DNA from: Neptuniibacter caesariensis
GTDB taxonomy: Bacteria; Pseudomonadota; Gammaproteobacteria; Pseudomonadales; Balneatricaceae
Assembly (NCBI RefSeq): GCF_000153345.1
Contig: NZ_CH724125.1
Location: forward strand, 1,390,182 to 1,454,181
Length of the DNA: 64,000 bases
Reading direction: 5' to 3'
Part shown: piece by piece, positions 35,908 through 43,888 of the stretch
How positions within the stretch are numbered: position 1 is the first letter of the stretch
Layout: each line of letters opens with the position of its first letter
The notes under the pieces: model-generated
Database searches by the model: none
Seen by the model: only the letters and a program-made list of their open reading frames with translations
What the model was told of the DNA's origin: nothing
Position numbers and translations under genes: made by a program

Positions 35908-37218
35908 ATGAATCAGCGTCAAAAGCGTCTTAGTAAAGTAATCTCCCGAGTCGATGGTGCGCTCCCCGGCTCAGGTTTGGGAAAACACAAAAAAATGGCG
36001 ATCAGCCCCTTCGTTATGCTGAGGGGGGCCTCTTCTGTGTTTTACGATGATCTGGCCTCAGGCGTCATCACTTTACCCCATTCTCTCAAAAGTATCCCAA
36101 CAACCGCGATTATCGGCGACTGCCATATTTCTAACTTCGGCCTTTTCAGTGAAGAAGGTTCCCATGGTGACCGTACCATTTTTGCCCCCAATGACTTTGA
36201 TGATGCCTGCATAGGGCGCGCTGAATGGGATCTACTCCGCTTCGCTGTGAGCATGATTCTCTGCGCTGATCACTGTAAAGGGATCAAATCTGGCCAATAC
36301 TTTGCAGCAGAACCTGTTGAGAAAGTATGTGTCGGTAGTAAGCAGGTCAAAGCGGCTATTTCTACATTCTTCCAAAGCTATGCAGAAAGTTGCCACGATC
36401 TGGCAGAAGACAAGCTTAGCTACCGCTATGTACTGGAAAGCTTTGAGCCCAATCACATACTTTATAAACGCTCCTTAAAAGCCCAGGCTCGTACCTGCGA
36501 CGGGACAGAGTACCTGCATAAAAGCTCCCTGGCTAAAGCCATTGATCTGCAACGAAAGCCTTTGAGGTTTCGAGACCTTCCGGAAAAATTCTCTCGGTTA
36601 ACTCAAGAACAGTTCCAGGAAATCAAAGAACAGTTTGCGCCTTATGTTGATGATCAGATTATCGATATCGCTATGCGCTTAGGCGCAGGAACCGGTTCGG
36701 TCAACATGGAACGTTATTACCTCTTAGTTGGACCAAATGAAAACCCCGACCTCCACGAATTTCCGCTCTTTCATATTGTGGAAATAAAAAAACAGCGAGA
36801 TGCTGCGCCACTGTTCAATTTTGACAACTTAAGTCCGGTTAACCTGCTCAATCCGGCCCACTTAACAGTCACTTGCCAACGCCGAATGCAGCGCAACCCC
36901 GATCTGGTTCTGGATGCCGTCGCATGGAAGGGAGCCCATTGGCTAGTGCGCTCCCGGCATCACGCTAAGGTAGGCATCGACCCCGAACATATAGCGACAG
37001 GTAAAAAAGCAATCAAAGGAGGGTTTGTTGAATACGCTCAAGCTTGCGCAAAAGCATTAGCACTGGCGCATGCTAGAGGTGACAGGCGCTCTAACTATTT
37101 TGAAGCTGCGGCAGGCAGATTGATTTCACAAGAATCCGAAGCGCTTGTTGAGGCGGCGTATGACTATGCTAATCAGGTCATTGAAGATTGGAAATGGCTG
37201 GAGTCAGTAGAAAACTGA
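35908..37218 (+). CDS. DUF2252 family protein
   Basis: A 436-residue cytosolic protein of the DUF2252 family. Diagnostic blocks: MAISPFVMLRGASSVFYDDL, CHISNFGLFS followed by APNDFDDACIGRAEWDLLRFAVS, and, late, LARGDRR-type AHARGDRRSNYFEAA. The NDFD and GDCHISNFG blocks resemble the catalytic layout of aminoglycoside-phosphotransferase-like kinases, so a small-molecule kinase role is possible. No substrate is established. Monocistronic by layout, with a promoter in the 120 bp shared with the divergent SLC13 gene. Confidence 0.87.
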   Translation: MNQRQKRLSKVISRVDGALPGSGLGKHKKMAISPFVMLRGASSVFYDDLASGVITLPHSLKSIPTTAIIGDCHISNFGLFSEEGSHGDRTIFAPNDFDDACIGRAEWDLLRFAVSMILCADHCKGIKSGQYFAAEPVEKVCVGSKQVKAAISTFFQSYAESCHDLAEDKLSYRYVLESFEPNHILYKRSLKAQARTCDGTEYLHKSSLAKAIDLQRKPLRFRDLPEKFSRLTQEQFQEIKEQFAPYVDDQIIDIAMRLGAGTGSVNMERYYLLVGPNENPDLHEFPLFHIVEIKKQRDAAPLFNFDNLSPVNLLNPAHLTVTCQRRMQRNPDLVLDAVAWKGAHWLVRSRHHAKVGIDPEHIATGKKAIKGGFVEYAQACAKALALAHARGDRRSNYFEAAAGRLISQESEALVEAAYDYANQVIEDWKWLESVEN

Positions 37219-37250
37219 CCCCAGCTTTATCACGATGCTATTGTGAAGTC

Positions 37251-37628
37251 TCAAAGCTCTTCTAATTGACGACGAATGTCCTCAATCTTACGAGTCATGA
37301 CCTTCTCCAGATGATCAATTTCATCTAACAGCACCTGCTTGCGGCTATCAGCATCATGTTCAACTTTAATCAGTTTCTCCAGCTCAGATAGCGCCTTAAG
37401 GAAGTAGGACGAAGGGGCTGAAGCAGCACCGTACGCAGTTCCCATCTCTACCGACTTATCAGAACGTTTAAACTTGAACTTCTTGCTTTTGGATATCCAA
37501 TCTCCCTGCTGTTTTCTCAGGTAGATTTTCAGGATATCCATATCCCCTTCAGTGCGCGTTGTAAATTTCTCAATCGCCATCGGGTCATCAAAGCCCATCT
37601 CTTTCAGGACTTCAAACTGCTCAACCAT
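37251..37628 (-). CDS. UPF0325/DUF3461 family protein (YaeH-like)
   Basis: A 125-residue soluble protein. The segment LKEMGFDDPMAIEKFTTRTE and then DILKIYLRKQQGDWISKSKKFKF matches the E. coli YaeH/UPF0325 group. The C-terminal third (LLDEIDHLEKVMTRKIEDIRRQLEEL) is a predicted coiled coil. No function is known. It stands alone between DUF2252 (convergent) and the divergent GAF-GGDEF gene. Confidence 0.85.
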   Translation of the reverse strand: MVEQFEVLKEMGFDDPMAIEKFTTRTEGDMDILKIYLRKQQGDWISKSKKFKFKRSDKSVEMGTAYGAASAPSSYFLKALSELEKLIKVEHDADSRKQVLLDEIDHLEKVMTRKIEDIRRQLEEL

Positions 37629-37826
37629 CTCTCAACTCCAGTTCCTTTAGTTATTCCAAATCACAATTTATTGTAGACAGGTTTTCAAAATCCAGCGGTA
37701 AAAATAAGCGCTTTATTGATATTGAGCCTGCATTGGCTGTGATTTTGTTTCTGTTAATCCTCGAAGTCTATACTAATAGAGAAAGCTGGTAGCTGACTAT
37801 AAAAATACGTTCTCACGAGTAACGAT

Positions 37827-38891
37827 ATGACTGAATATTCAGAAAGTGAACAGGTAATCAGGCGCTTATATCAGATCACAAACGATTATGACGAAGGCTT
37901 CGATAACCAATTAAAATCGATCCTTAAGATGGGCCTGGAACGCTTTCACCTTGATATAGGCATCCTTTCGAAAATCAAAGATAACGTATATGTGATTAAA
38001 CAATGCGTTTGTCCCGATGAAGTGCCTTTAAAACCAGGGAATCAATTTGAATTAGGGCTGACCTACTGCTCTGTCACATGTAATTCGGATACTCACCTAG
38101 CCTTAGAAGAAGTCGGTAAATCAGACGTGTTAGGGAAACACCCCGCCTATATGGAGTTCGGTTTGGAATCCTACATAGGGATTCCCATCCGCTTTAAAGG
38201 AGAGATCTATGGAACGCTTAATTTCTCCAGCTCAGCAGCCTATCCTCGTAAATTCAAAGATATCGATATTGATTCATTGCAGCTGATGGCATCCTGGATC
38301 GAAGTTGAACTGATCAGACGTCATCAAGAAAAGCTGCTCATCGAGCTCAATCGTAGGTTAGAGGAAAAGGCCTCTACCGATAGCCTGACCAAGATCCCTA
38401 ATCGCCGCTCCCTCTACAAACACCTCCGCAAAGAGGTCAACCGGGTCAATAGAAATCACAGCAGAGCGGCGCTGGTAATGATCGATATTGATCACTTTAA
38501 AAAGATTAACGACAAATACGGTCATCAAACTGGCGATAAAGCCCTCATTGCTGTGGCTCGTGTTCTGCAAAACGCCCTTCGTGATTATGATTTTGTCGGT
38601 CGTTATGGCGGCGAAGAGTTTATGCTGTGGCTTCCCGAAGTTGAGCCTGGGCAAATAGACAACATCTGCGCGCGTTTAATGAAAGACATCGCTGAGATAT
38701 CTTTACTTAAAGAACCAATGACCATTAGTTCAGGCATCTGTGCTTTCAGTTGTGCGACACCTTATATTGGCTCTGTTGACCATATGATTGATCGTTTGAC
38801 CGCTAAGGCCGACCAACAGCTCTATGAAGCCAAAAGTGCAGGAAGAAACTGTTATAGGCTCGAGTTAATCAGGGCTCACGAGATTGAGTGA
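37827..38891 (+). CDS. GAF-GGDEF diguanylate cyclase
   Basis: A 354-residue cytosolic cyclase. N-terminal GAF domain (about 20-170; GLERFHLDIGILSKI, HPAYMEFGLESYIGIPIRFKGEIYGTLNF) of the type common in redox or small-ligand sensing. The GGDEF domain begins DSLTKIPNRRSLYK. The catalytic loop is GGEEF, and RDYD five residues before it is the inhibition site. It ends 4 bp from the convergent AAA ATPase gene. A likely ligand cannot be named. Confidence 0.92.
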   Translation: MTEYSESEQVIRRLYQITNDYDEGFDNQLKSILKMGLERFHLDIGILSKIKDNVYVIKQCVCPDEVPLKPGNQFELGLTYCSVTCNSDTHLALEEVGKSDVLGKHPAYMEFGLESYIGIPIRFKGEIYGTLNFSSSAAYPRKFKDIDIDSLQLMASWIEVELIRRHQEKLLIELNRRLEEKASTDSLTKIPNRRSLYKHLRKEVNRVNRNHSRAALVMIDIDHFKKINDKYGHQTGDKALIAVARVLQNALRDYDFVGRYGGEEFMLWLPEVEPGQIDNICARLMKDIAEISLLKEPMTISSGICAFSCATPYIGSVDHMIDRLTAKADQQLYEAKSAGRNCYRLELIRAHEIE

Positions 38892-38895
38892 GCCA

Positions 38896-40368
38896 TTAAT
38901 CACAGGAAACTGTTCTGTCTTCCGCCCATAACCTTAATTCAGCGATCTGTTCAGCCATTACAACAGACAAAGGCTGTGTCTTTCTTAACTCTGCAATCAA
39001 CAAGTCCTGATCAAGCGTGATTTCCCGGGCATGGGCCGCATAAAAGGCAGAAATTACCGCCTGTTCAATTTCTGCACCTGAGAAACCTTCGCTTTCCTCA
39101 ATTAACCGGGCGAAATTGAAATCAGCAGGGTCGACTTTCTGCCGTTTGAGGTGGATATCAAAAATTGCAAAACACACTTCATCATTAGGAAGGTCAACAA
39201 AAAAGATCTCATCAAAGCGGCCTTTGCGCACAAGCTCAGGTGGCAAGGCTTGGATATCATTGGCGGTGGCGACCAGAAATACTGGTGCCTTTTTTTCCGC
39301 CATCCAGGTCAATAATGTGCCCAGCATGCGAGTAGCCGGCCCGCCATCATCGGAGCCACTGGCAATACCTTTCTCAATTTCATCAAGCCAAAGCACACAA
39401 GGGGCCATTACCTCGGCAGTTTGCAATGCATCTCGTAGATTTTTCTCAGTCTCTCCGTAAAACTTGTTGTACATCGATCCAAAGTCCAGACGCAATAAAG
39501 GCGCATGCCAACTTCCCGCAACCGCTTTAGCTGCGAGGCTTTTACCACACCCCTGCACACCTAATAACAGCATACCTTTAGGAGCAGGAAGACTTCCGAC
39601 ACCCTCCCCTCCATTAAAGAACGCCTGACGTTCTCCGAGCCAGTGTTTTAAGCGTTTAAATCCGGCGACATCAGAGAACTGCGCGGTATCATACTCAAAG
39701 TGCAGGTTGCCCTGCTCGCTAAGCAACTGATACTTTGCTTCATTAATTTTAGGTATATCGCTTGCGGTAATAGCGCCGTCGTCAAAAATGGCGTTGCGGG
39801 CCAGGCGACGCACCTCAGTACGCGTTAATCCGGTTAAATTATTAATCAGTAACTTAAGGTTCTCTGTGTTAGCCTGAACCTTATCACCCGAGTTCAGCAG
39901 CCATGCTTTGGCTTCATCGCGAACGATTCGCTCCACCTCTTTACGCTCAGGTAACGCGATATCAAGCTTGGCACTTAGCTTCATCAATTCCACAGGAACT
40001 TCAAGCGCATGGCTTAAGAGAATAAGGGTGTGACCCAGCTCATTAAACTTGAGCGCGATATCCTTTAATAAACGAACATGCATGGCTTCATCCAGAAACG
40101 GATGCAGGTCAGCCATAATATAGACACCGGGCGTAGAAACCGACTTGATATGCCCCAGCGCATCAACGGGCTGGGAGAATAGCTTCTGCGATGGCATATC
40201 CCTGTCCATTCTTTGGATACCCTCTGTCAGCGTCCATTTGAAAAGGGGGCGCTCATACACAGGCTTCAGCTCAAGCAGCATATCTACCACCTGATTCTCT
40301 TCGGTGCTTTCAATAATAATCAGGGGGATTTCGGACTTAATAAGCACTTCAAGCTGATGCTGCAACAT
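38896..40368 (-). CDS. Ycf46-like AAA+ ATPase
   Basis: A 490-residue AAA protein resembling cyanobacterial/plastid Ycf46. An N-terminal non-catalytic AAA-like region (IPLIIIESTEENQVVDMLLEL; VYIMADLHPFL) precedes the active module at about 250-450. That module has Walker A GVQGCGKSLAAKA, Walker B VLWLDEIEKG, sensor 1 VATANDIQALPPEL, arginine fingers RKGRFDEIFFV, and sensor 2 GFSGAEIEQAV. Ycf46 in cyanobacteria has been linked to inorganic carbon and photosynthesis regulation; the role in heterotrophs is unknown. No obvious partner gene. Confidence 0.87.
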   Translation of the reverse strand: MLQHQLEVLIKSEIPLIIIESTEENQVVDMLLELKPVYERPLFKWTLTEGIQRMDRDMPSQKLFSQPVDALGHIKSVSTPGVYIMADLHPFLDEAMHVRLLKDIALKFNELGHTLILLSHALEVPVELMKLSAKLDIALPERKEVERIVRDEAKAWLLNSGDKVQANTENLKLLINNLTGLTRTEVRRLARNAIFDDGAITASDIPKINEAKYQLLSEQGNLHFEYDTAQFSDVAGFKRLKHWLGERQAFFNGGEGVGSLPAPKGMLLLGVQGCGKSLAAKAVAGSWHAPLLRLDFGSMYNKFYGETEKNLRDALQTAEVMAPCVLWLDEIEKGIASGSDDGGPATRMLGTLLTWMAEKKAPVFLVATANDIQALPPELVRKGRFDEIFFVDLPNDEVCFAIFDIHLKRQKVDPADFNFARLIEESEGFSGAEIEQAVISAFYAAHAREITLDQDLLIAELRKTQPLSVVMAEQIAELRLWAEDRTVSCD

Positions 40369-40488
40369 ACCTAATTCCTTCTAACTGTATGAAGCATCAC
40401 TCTATTACACTTGCTTTGGTTATGCCAAGGTCTTCGATTCTTACGAACCTGCTAACTCTTTCATTATTTTGAGCTTTTTAACAAGCTC

Positions 40489-41058
40489 TTAGAGTTCAGC
40501 ATGCTCTTTGATCCATGCATCCATCTCTTCTGAACTGAGATTAGCTTTATTTTCAGTCCATTTATCATGAATCTCCTCTACCCTATCTCGATACTCCTTA
40601 CGCAACTGCTTTCGCATGCTAGCAGCTATATAGCGCTGTTTATCTTTATCTGTTGTTAACTTTATTTCAGGCACCGCTGCAGCATTGCCTTCGGCATCGA
40701 CGGCCACCATGGTAAAAAAGCAGCTGATCGTATGTCGCCGCTCCCCTGAATGGATATTCTCAGCAATGACTTTAACACCAACCTCCATGGTCGAATTTCC
40801 CACATGGTTGATCGAAGAGTAGAAGGTCACCAATTCACCCACCTGAACCGGCGCTTTGAAATAAACCTGATCGACTGACAAGGTCACGACATAATTACCG
40901 CTGTAGTGAGACGCGCAGGCATAAGCAACCTGATCAAGAATTTTGAGTAAGGCGCCACCATGCACTTTACCTGAAAAATTTGCCATATCAGGGGTCATTA
41001 GCATGGTCATCGTAATAGGATCACAATAATTGATCTTTAATTCGTCTGGCCTTTGCAT
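40489..41058 (-). CDS. acyl-CoA thioesterase, hotdog fold
   Basis: A 189-residue single hotdog domain with the classic stretch NFSGKVHGGALLKILDQVAYACASHYSG, then VVTLSVDQVYFKAPVQVGE and VGVKVIAEN. These are the YciA/BACH-type acyl-CoA hydrolase motifs, with the Asp in LDQVA as the catalytic acid. It hydrolyses acyl-CoAs, preferred chain length unknown. The C-terminal helical tail (RKEYRDRVEEIHDKWTENK) is longer than in YciA. Confidence 0.9.
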   Translation of the reverse strand: MQRPDELKINYCDPITMTMLMTPDMANFSGKVHGGALLKILDQVAYACASHYSGNYVVTLSVDQVYFKAPVQVGELVTFYSSINHVGNSTMEVGVKVIAENIHSGERRHTISCFFTMVAVDAEGNAAAVPEIKLTTDKDKQRYIAASMRKQLRKEYRDRVEEIHDKWTENKANLSSEEMDAWIKEHAEL

Positions 41059-41109
41059 CCTTCCGCTCCTTAACTGGATTTAAAAGCAGTATAGGACAGA
41101 GCGGAAAAT

Positions 41110-42009
41110 ATGAAGTATGTTCACACTACTCGATCCATTGGCGACTATATGAATACTGAATACGCAAAAGGCTTCCTGTTAACAGCCCTCGGTGTCATCG
41201 TACTAAGCTTTGATGCACTGCTTATCCGGCTGGTAGATACCGATGAGTTTAGTCTGCTGTTCTGGCGGGGGTTATTAATGACCCTGATGGTCAGTCTATG
41301 GACTCTATACCGTAAACCAGAGCTAAAGCTTGTCCAGTTAGATCTCCCCTACATTCGCTCAGCCATCCTATTTGCGTTAAGTTCAATCTTTTTTGTTTCC
41401 GCTATTCATCACACTTCCGTCGCGAATGTTCTGGTGATCATTAGTGCACAGCCCCTGTTTGCAGCAATCATTGCTCAGTTTACGATTGGTGAGAAATCGC
41501 CACCGATTACCTGGTTAGCAATTGCCATCTGCATGCTGGGAATAGGCTGGGTTATGCAGGACTCCTGGTCCACCCCTAACCTTACCGGTGATTTATTGGC
41601 ACTGGCTTGTGCCCTCAGCCTTTCCAGCAAGTTCGTTAATGACCGGGCGGTTAAAGACCGAGATATGACACCAGCCTTAGTTTTCGCAGGCGGCATTATC
41701 GCGCTGGTCGGATGGCTTTGGGGAGCGCCTCTCTCGTTGCAAGGCAACCAGTGGGGTTGGATGCTGTTACTCTGCCTGATCGTTATCCCCATCGCCTTTA
41801 TTCTGATTACTTTAGGCCCCACCCGTATCCCTGCCGCAGAGGTAGGTATGCTGATGCTACTGGAAACAATTGCCGGCCCACTGCTGGTATGGCTTTTTCT
41901 CTCAGAGGCCCCAAGCGCCAATACCCTGATTGGAGGCTCGATTGTTATCCTCACTCTGTTCACTCACAGCTTGCTCAAACTTCGCAGTAAACACGCCACC
42001 GCCCGTTGA
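41110..42009 (+). CDS. EamA/DMT-superfamily transporter
   Basis: A 299-residue inner-membrane protein with ten predicted helices in two five-helix EamA repeats (FSLLFWRGLLMTLMVSLW in the first; GPTRIPAAEVGMLMLLETIAGPLLVWLFLSE in the second). It probably exports a small metabolite; substrate unknown. A second ATG at 41149 (MNTEYAKGFLLTAL) is equally possible as the start and would remove 13 residues that are not membrane-like. Divergent from the thioesterase gene. Confidence 0.88.
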   Translation: MKYVHTTRSIGDYMNTEYAKGFLLTALGVIVLSFDALLIRLVDTDEFSLLFWRGLLMTLMVSLWTLYRKPELKLVQLDLPYIRSAILFALSSIFFVSAIHHTSVANVLVIISAQPLFAAIIAQFTIGEKSPPITWLAIAICMLGIGWVMQDSWSTPNLTGDLLALACALSLSSKFVNDRAVKDRDMTPALVFAGGIIALVGWLWGAPLSLQGNQWGWMLLLCLIVIPIAFILITLGPTRIPAAEVGMLMLLETIAGPLLVWLFLSEAPSANTLIGGSIVILTLFTHSLLKLRSKHATAR

Positions 42010-42083
42010 TGCAGCACATAGAAACTCACTTTAATCACTAAAGATCGCAAGAAAGATCTCAGTTGATAACGATCCCCAGCTCC

Positions 42084-42206
42084 TGTGGATAACTCAGTGA
42101 ATAGTTTTGGGGTAGATGGCTGAAAAGCACGTTTTACGTAGAATTCAGCAAATCGGTTATTTTTTAATCCATCAAAAAATAACCTTTATTTTTCAATACG
42201 TTATAT
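42084..42206 (+). repeat. dispersed intergenic repeat with DnaA-box head, copy C
   Basis: TGTGGATAACT, 15-nt spacer, GGGTAGAT, TTCAGCAAATCGG at about +66, and CCTTTATTTTTCAATACGTTA from +99. It lies 75 bp downstream of the EamA gene in the same orientation. Confidence 0.7.
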
Positions 42207-42278
42207 AAATCAACAGTTTCAAAATAAAAAATTATTTTTTATTTTTCGGCTATTGACAGATGAACATTGAGGCTGTGT

Positions 42279-42323
42279 AAAAAAAACGAGAAAAACGGTG
42301 AAGCCATCGAGGCAGCACCGTTT
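42279..42323 (-). terminator. terminator of the nrdA-nrdB-yfaE operon
   Basis: On the minus strand the stem AAACGGTG/CACCGTTT (8 bp) is followed by TTCTCG and a run of eight T, about 55 bp after the yfaE stop. Confidence 0.8.
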
Positions 42324-42377
42324 GGGATAACTTAAATTGTGAAAAACCCAGGTTATAAGAGTTAAGGAAGTACCTAC

Positions 42378-42644
42378 TTACTCTTCAGGTAGCTCCAGCT
42401 CTACATGGGTCTTGGGGATACAGCAGCAGGTAAGAATTTCATCATCCTGCATATCCAATAAGCTGTCTTGAACATAATCCACTTCGCCTTCAATCAGGCG
42501 CACTTTACAACAACCGCAGTATCCACCACGGCAGTTGTAAGGCGCTGGAATCTCTTGTGCTTCCAGCGCATCCAACAAGGTCGGCTCATACTGATAATAA
42601 AACGTATGATGATGATTTACTTTGATCCTTGATGGGCCAGCCAT
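42378..42644 (-). CDS. yfaE: class I ribonucleotide reductase maintenance protein YfaE (2Fe-2S ferredoxin)
   Basis: An 88-residue plant-type ferredoxin with the cluster motif C-X4-C-X2-C (CRGGYCGCC) and a fourth cysteine in EILTCCCIP. In E. coli YfaE supplies electrons that regenerate the diferric-tyrosyl cofactor of NrdB. It directly follows nrdB with an 11-bp gap, as expected. The tail CCCIPKTHVELELPEE is family-like. Confidence 0.95.
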   Translation of the reverse strand: MAGPSRIKVNHHHTFYYQYEPTLLDALEAQEIPAPYNCRGGYCGCCKVRLIEGEVDYVQDSLLDMQDDEILTCCCIPKTHVELELPEE

Positions 42645-42655
42645 AGTTCTATCCT

Positions 42656-43786
42656 TTATAGATCAAAGCCGTCGAAGTCACCTTCATCTACTTCGTTGTC
42701 AATCTGACCAACGAGGTAAGAGCTGATCTCCGCTTCCTGCGGTGCAACCTGTACATTGTCACTTACCAACCACGCATTCATCCATGGCAGTGGATTCTGA
42801 CGTGCCGGGAAGATCTCTTCCAGATTCAGCGCTTTCATACGCACATTAGTAATGTACTCAACGTAATCAGAAAGAATCTGCGCGTTCAAACCGATCATGG
42901 AACCTTCACGGAACAGGTACTGTGCCCAGTCTTTCTCCTGCTGCGCAGCTTCCTTAAAGATGTTGTAAACATCCTGCTCGCACTCTTTAGCGATATCCTT
43001 ATAGTCCGGATCATCTGCACCCGAAGCCATGATGTTCAGCATGTGCTGAGTACCAGTCAGATGCAGAGCTTCATCACGGGCAATCAGTTTAATGATCTTG
43101 GCGTTACCTTCCATGATCGCACGCTCTGCAAAAGCAAAGGAGCAAGCAAAGCTGACATAGAAGCGGATCGCTTCAAGAACATTGATCGATACCAGTGTCA
43201 GGTAAAGTTTCTTCTTAAGGTTACGCATTGATGTGTCGTAAACCTTTCCATCAACCGTATGCAAACCTTCACCGTGAATACTGTGTACACTCGACAGGTT
43301 AATAAACTCATCGTAAAGACGTGTTACAGAATCGGCACGACGAATGATCTCAGGATTGGTAACGATCTGGTCAAAGACTTCTGAAGGCTCAGTAATGATA
43401 TTACGGATAATATGCGTATATGAGCGGCTGTGGATCGTTTCACTAAATGCCCAGGTCTCAAACCAGGTTTCCAGTTCAGGCAGAGATACAACCGGCAGAA
43501 ACGCGATATTCGGCGAACGCCCCTGTACTGAATCAAGCAAAGTCTGATATTTCAGGTTGCTCAGGAAGATATGCTTCTCATGCTCTGGCATGTTCATGAA
43601 GTCTTTACGGTCAGTTGATAGATCAACTTCCTCCGGACGCCAGAAGAATGAAAGCTGTTTCTCAATCAGCTTTTCAAAGATTGGGTATTTCTGCTTGTCA
43701 TAACGGGCAACGTTAACGCTGCGGCCGAAAAACATGGGTTCTTTAGTTGCGTCGTGAGTACTGTGACTGAACGTGGTGTACGCCAT
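42656..43786 (-). CDS. nrdB: class Ia ribonucleoside-diphosphate reductase subunit beta
   Basis: The small subunit, 376 residues, carries the diiron-tyrosyl radical centre. Ligand-bearing helices are seen in [34 protein letters not shown], and [14 protein letters not shown]. The C-terminal peptide after residue 350 ([22 protein letters not shown] region) is the tail that docks to NrdA. It lies 102 bp after nrdA. That spacer holds a hairpin and a motif also found in the nrdA leader. Confidence 0.97.
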   Translation of the reverse strand: MAYTTFSHSTHDATKEPMFFGRSVNVARYDKQKYPIFEKLIEKQLSFFWRPEEVDLSTDRKDFMNMPEHEKHIFLSNLKYQTLLDSVQGRSPNIAFLPVVSLPELETWFETWAFSETIHSRSYTHIIRNIITEPSEVFDQIVTNPEIIRRADSVTRLYDEFINLSSVHSIHGEGLHTVDGKVYDTSMRNLKKKLYLTLVSINVLEAIRFYVSFACSFAFAERAIMEGNAKIIKLIARDEALHLTGTQHMLNIMASGADDPDYKDIAKECEQDVYNIFKEAAQQEKDWAQYLFREGSMIGLNAQILSDYVEYITNVRMKALNLEEIFPARQNPLPWMNAWLVSDNVQVAPQEAEISSYLVGQIDNEVDEGDFDGFDL

Positions 43787-43829
43787 CGGGGTATTCGTTC
43801 CTGAAACCTTGGATAGTTCTAATTATGTT

Positions 43830-43868
43830 GCCTACCCCTTTCAGGGCAGGCCGTTATCTACTCTGGCT
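43830..43868 (-). repeat. nrd-locus repeated motif, copy in the nrdA-nrdB spacer
   Basis: Plus-strand sequence TTTCAGGGCAGGCC then TTATCTACTCTGGCT (43839-43868) is closely related to 46257-46287 in the nrdA leader. It overlaps a hairpin GCCTACCC/GGGCAGGC (43830-43851) that is fully paired with one G-U on the nrd mRNA sense strand. Confidence 0.6.
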
Positions 43869-43888
43869 GAAAAGCAGGAGGGCAAACC

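Larger units (their letters stand above)
42010..42377. other. 368-bp intergenic region, no gene
   Basis: Contains dispersed repeat copy C (42084-42206), an A/T-only stretch around 42205-42245, and the terminator of the nrd operon on the minus strand (42279-42323). Nothing else is recognised. Confidence 0.6.
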
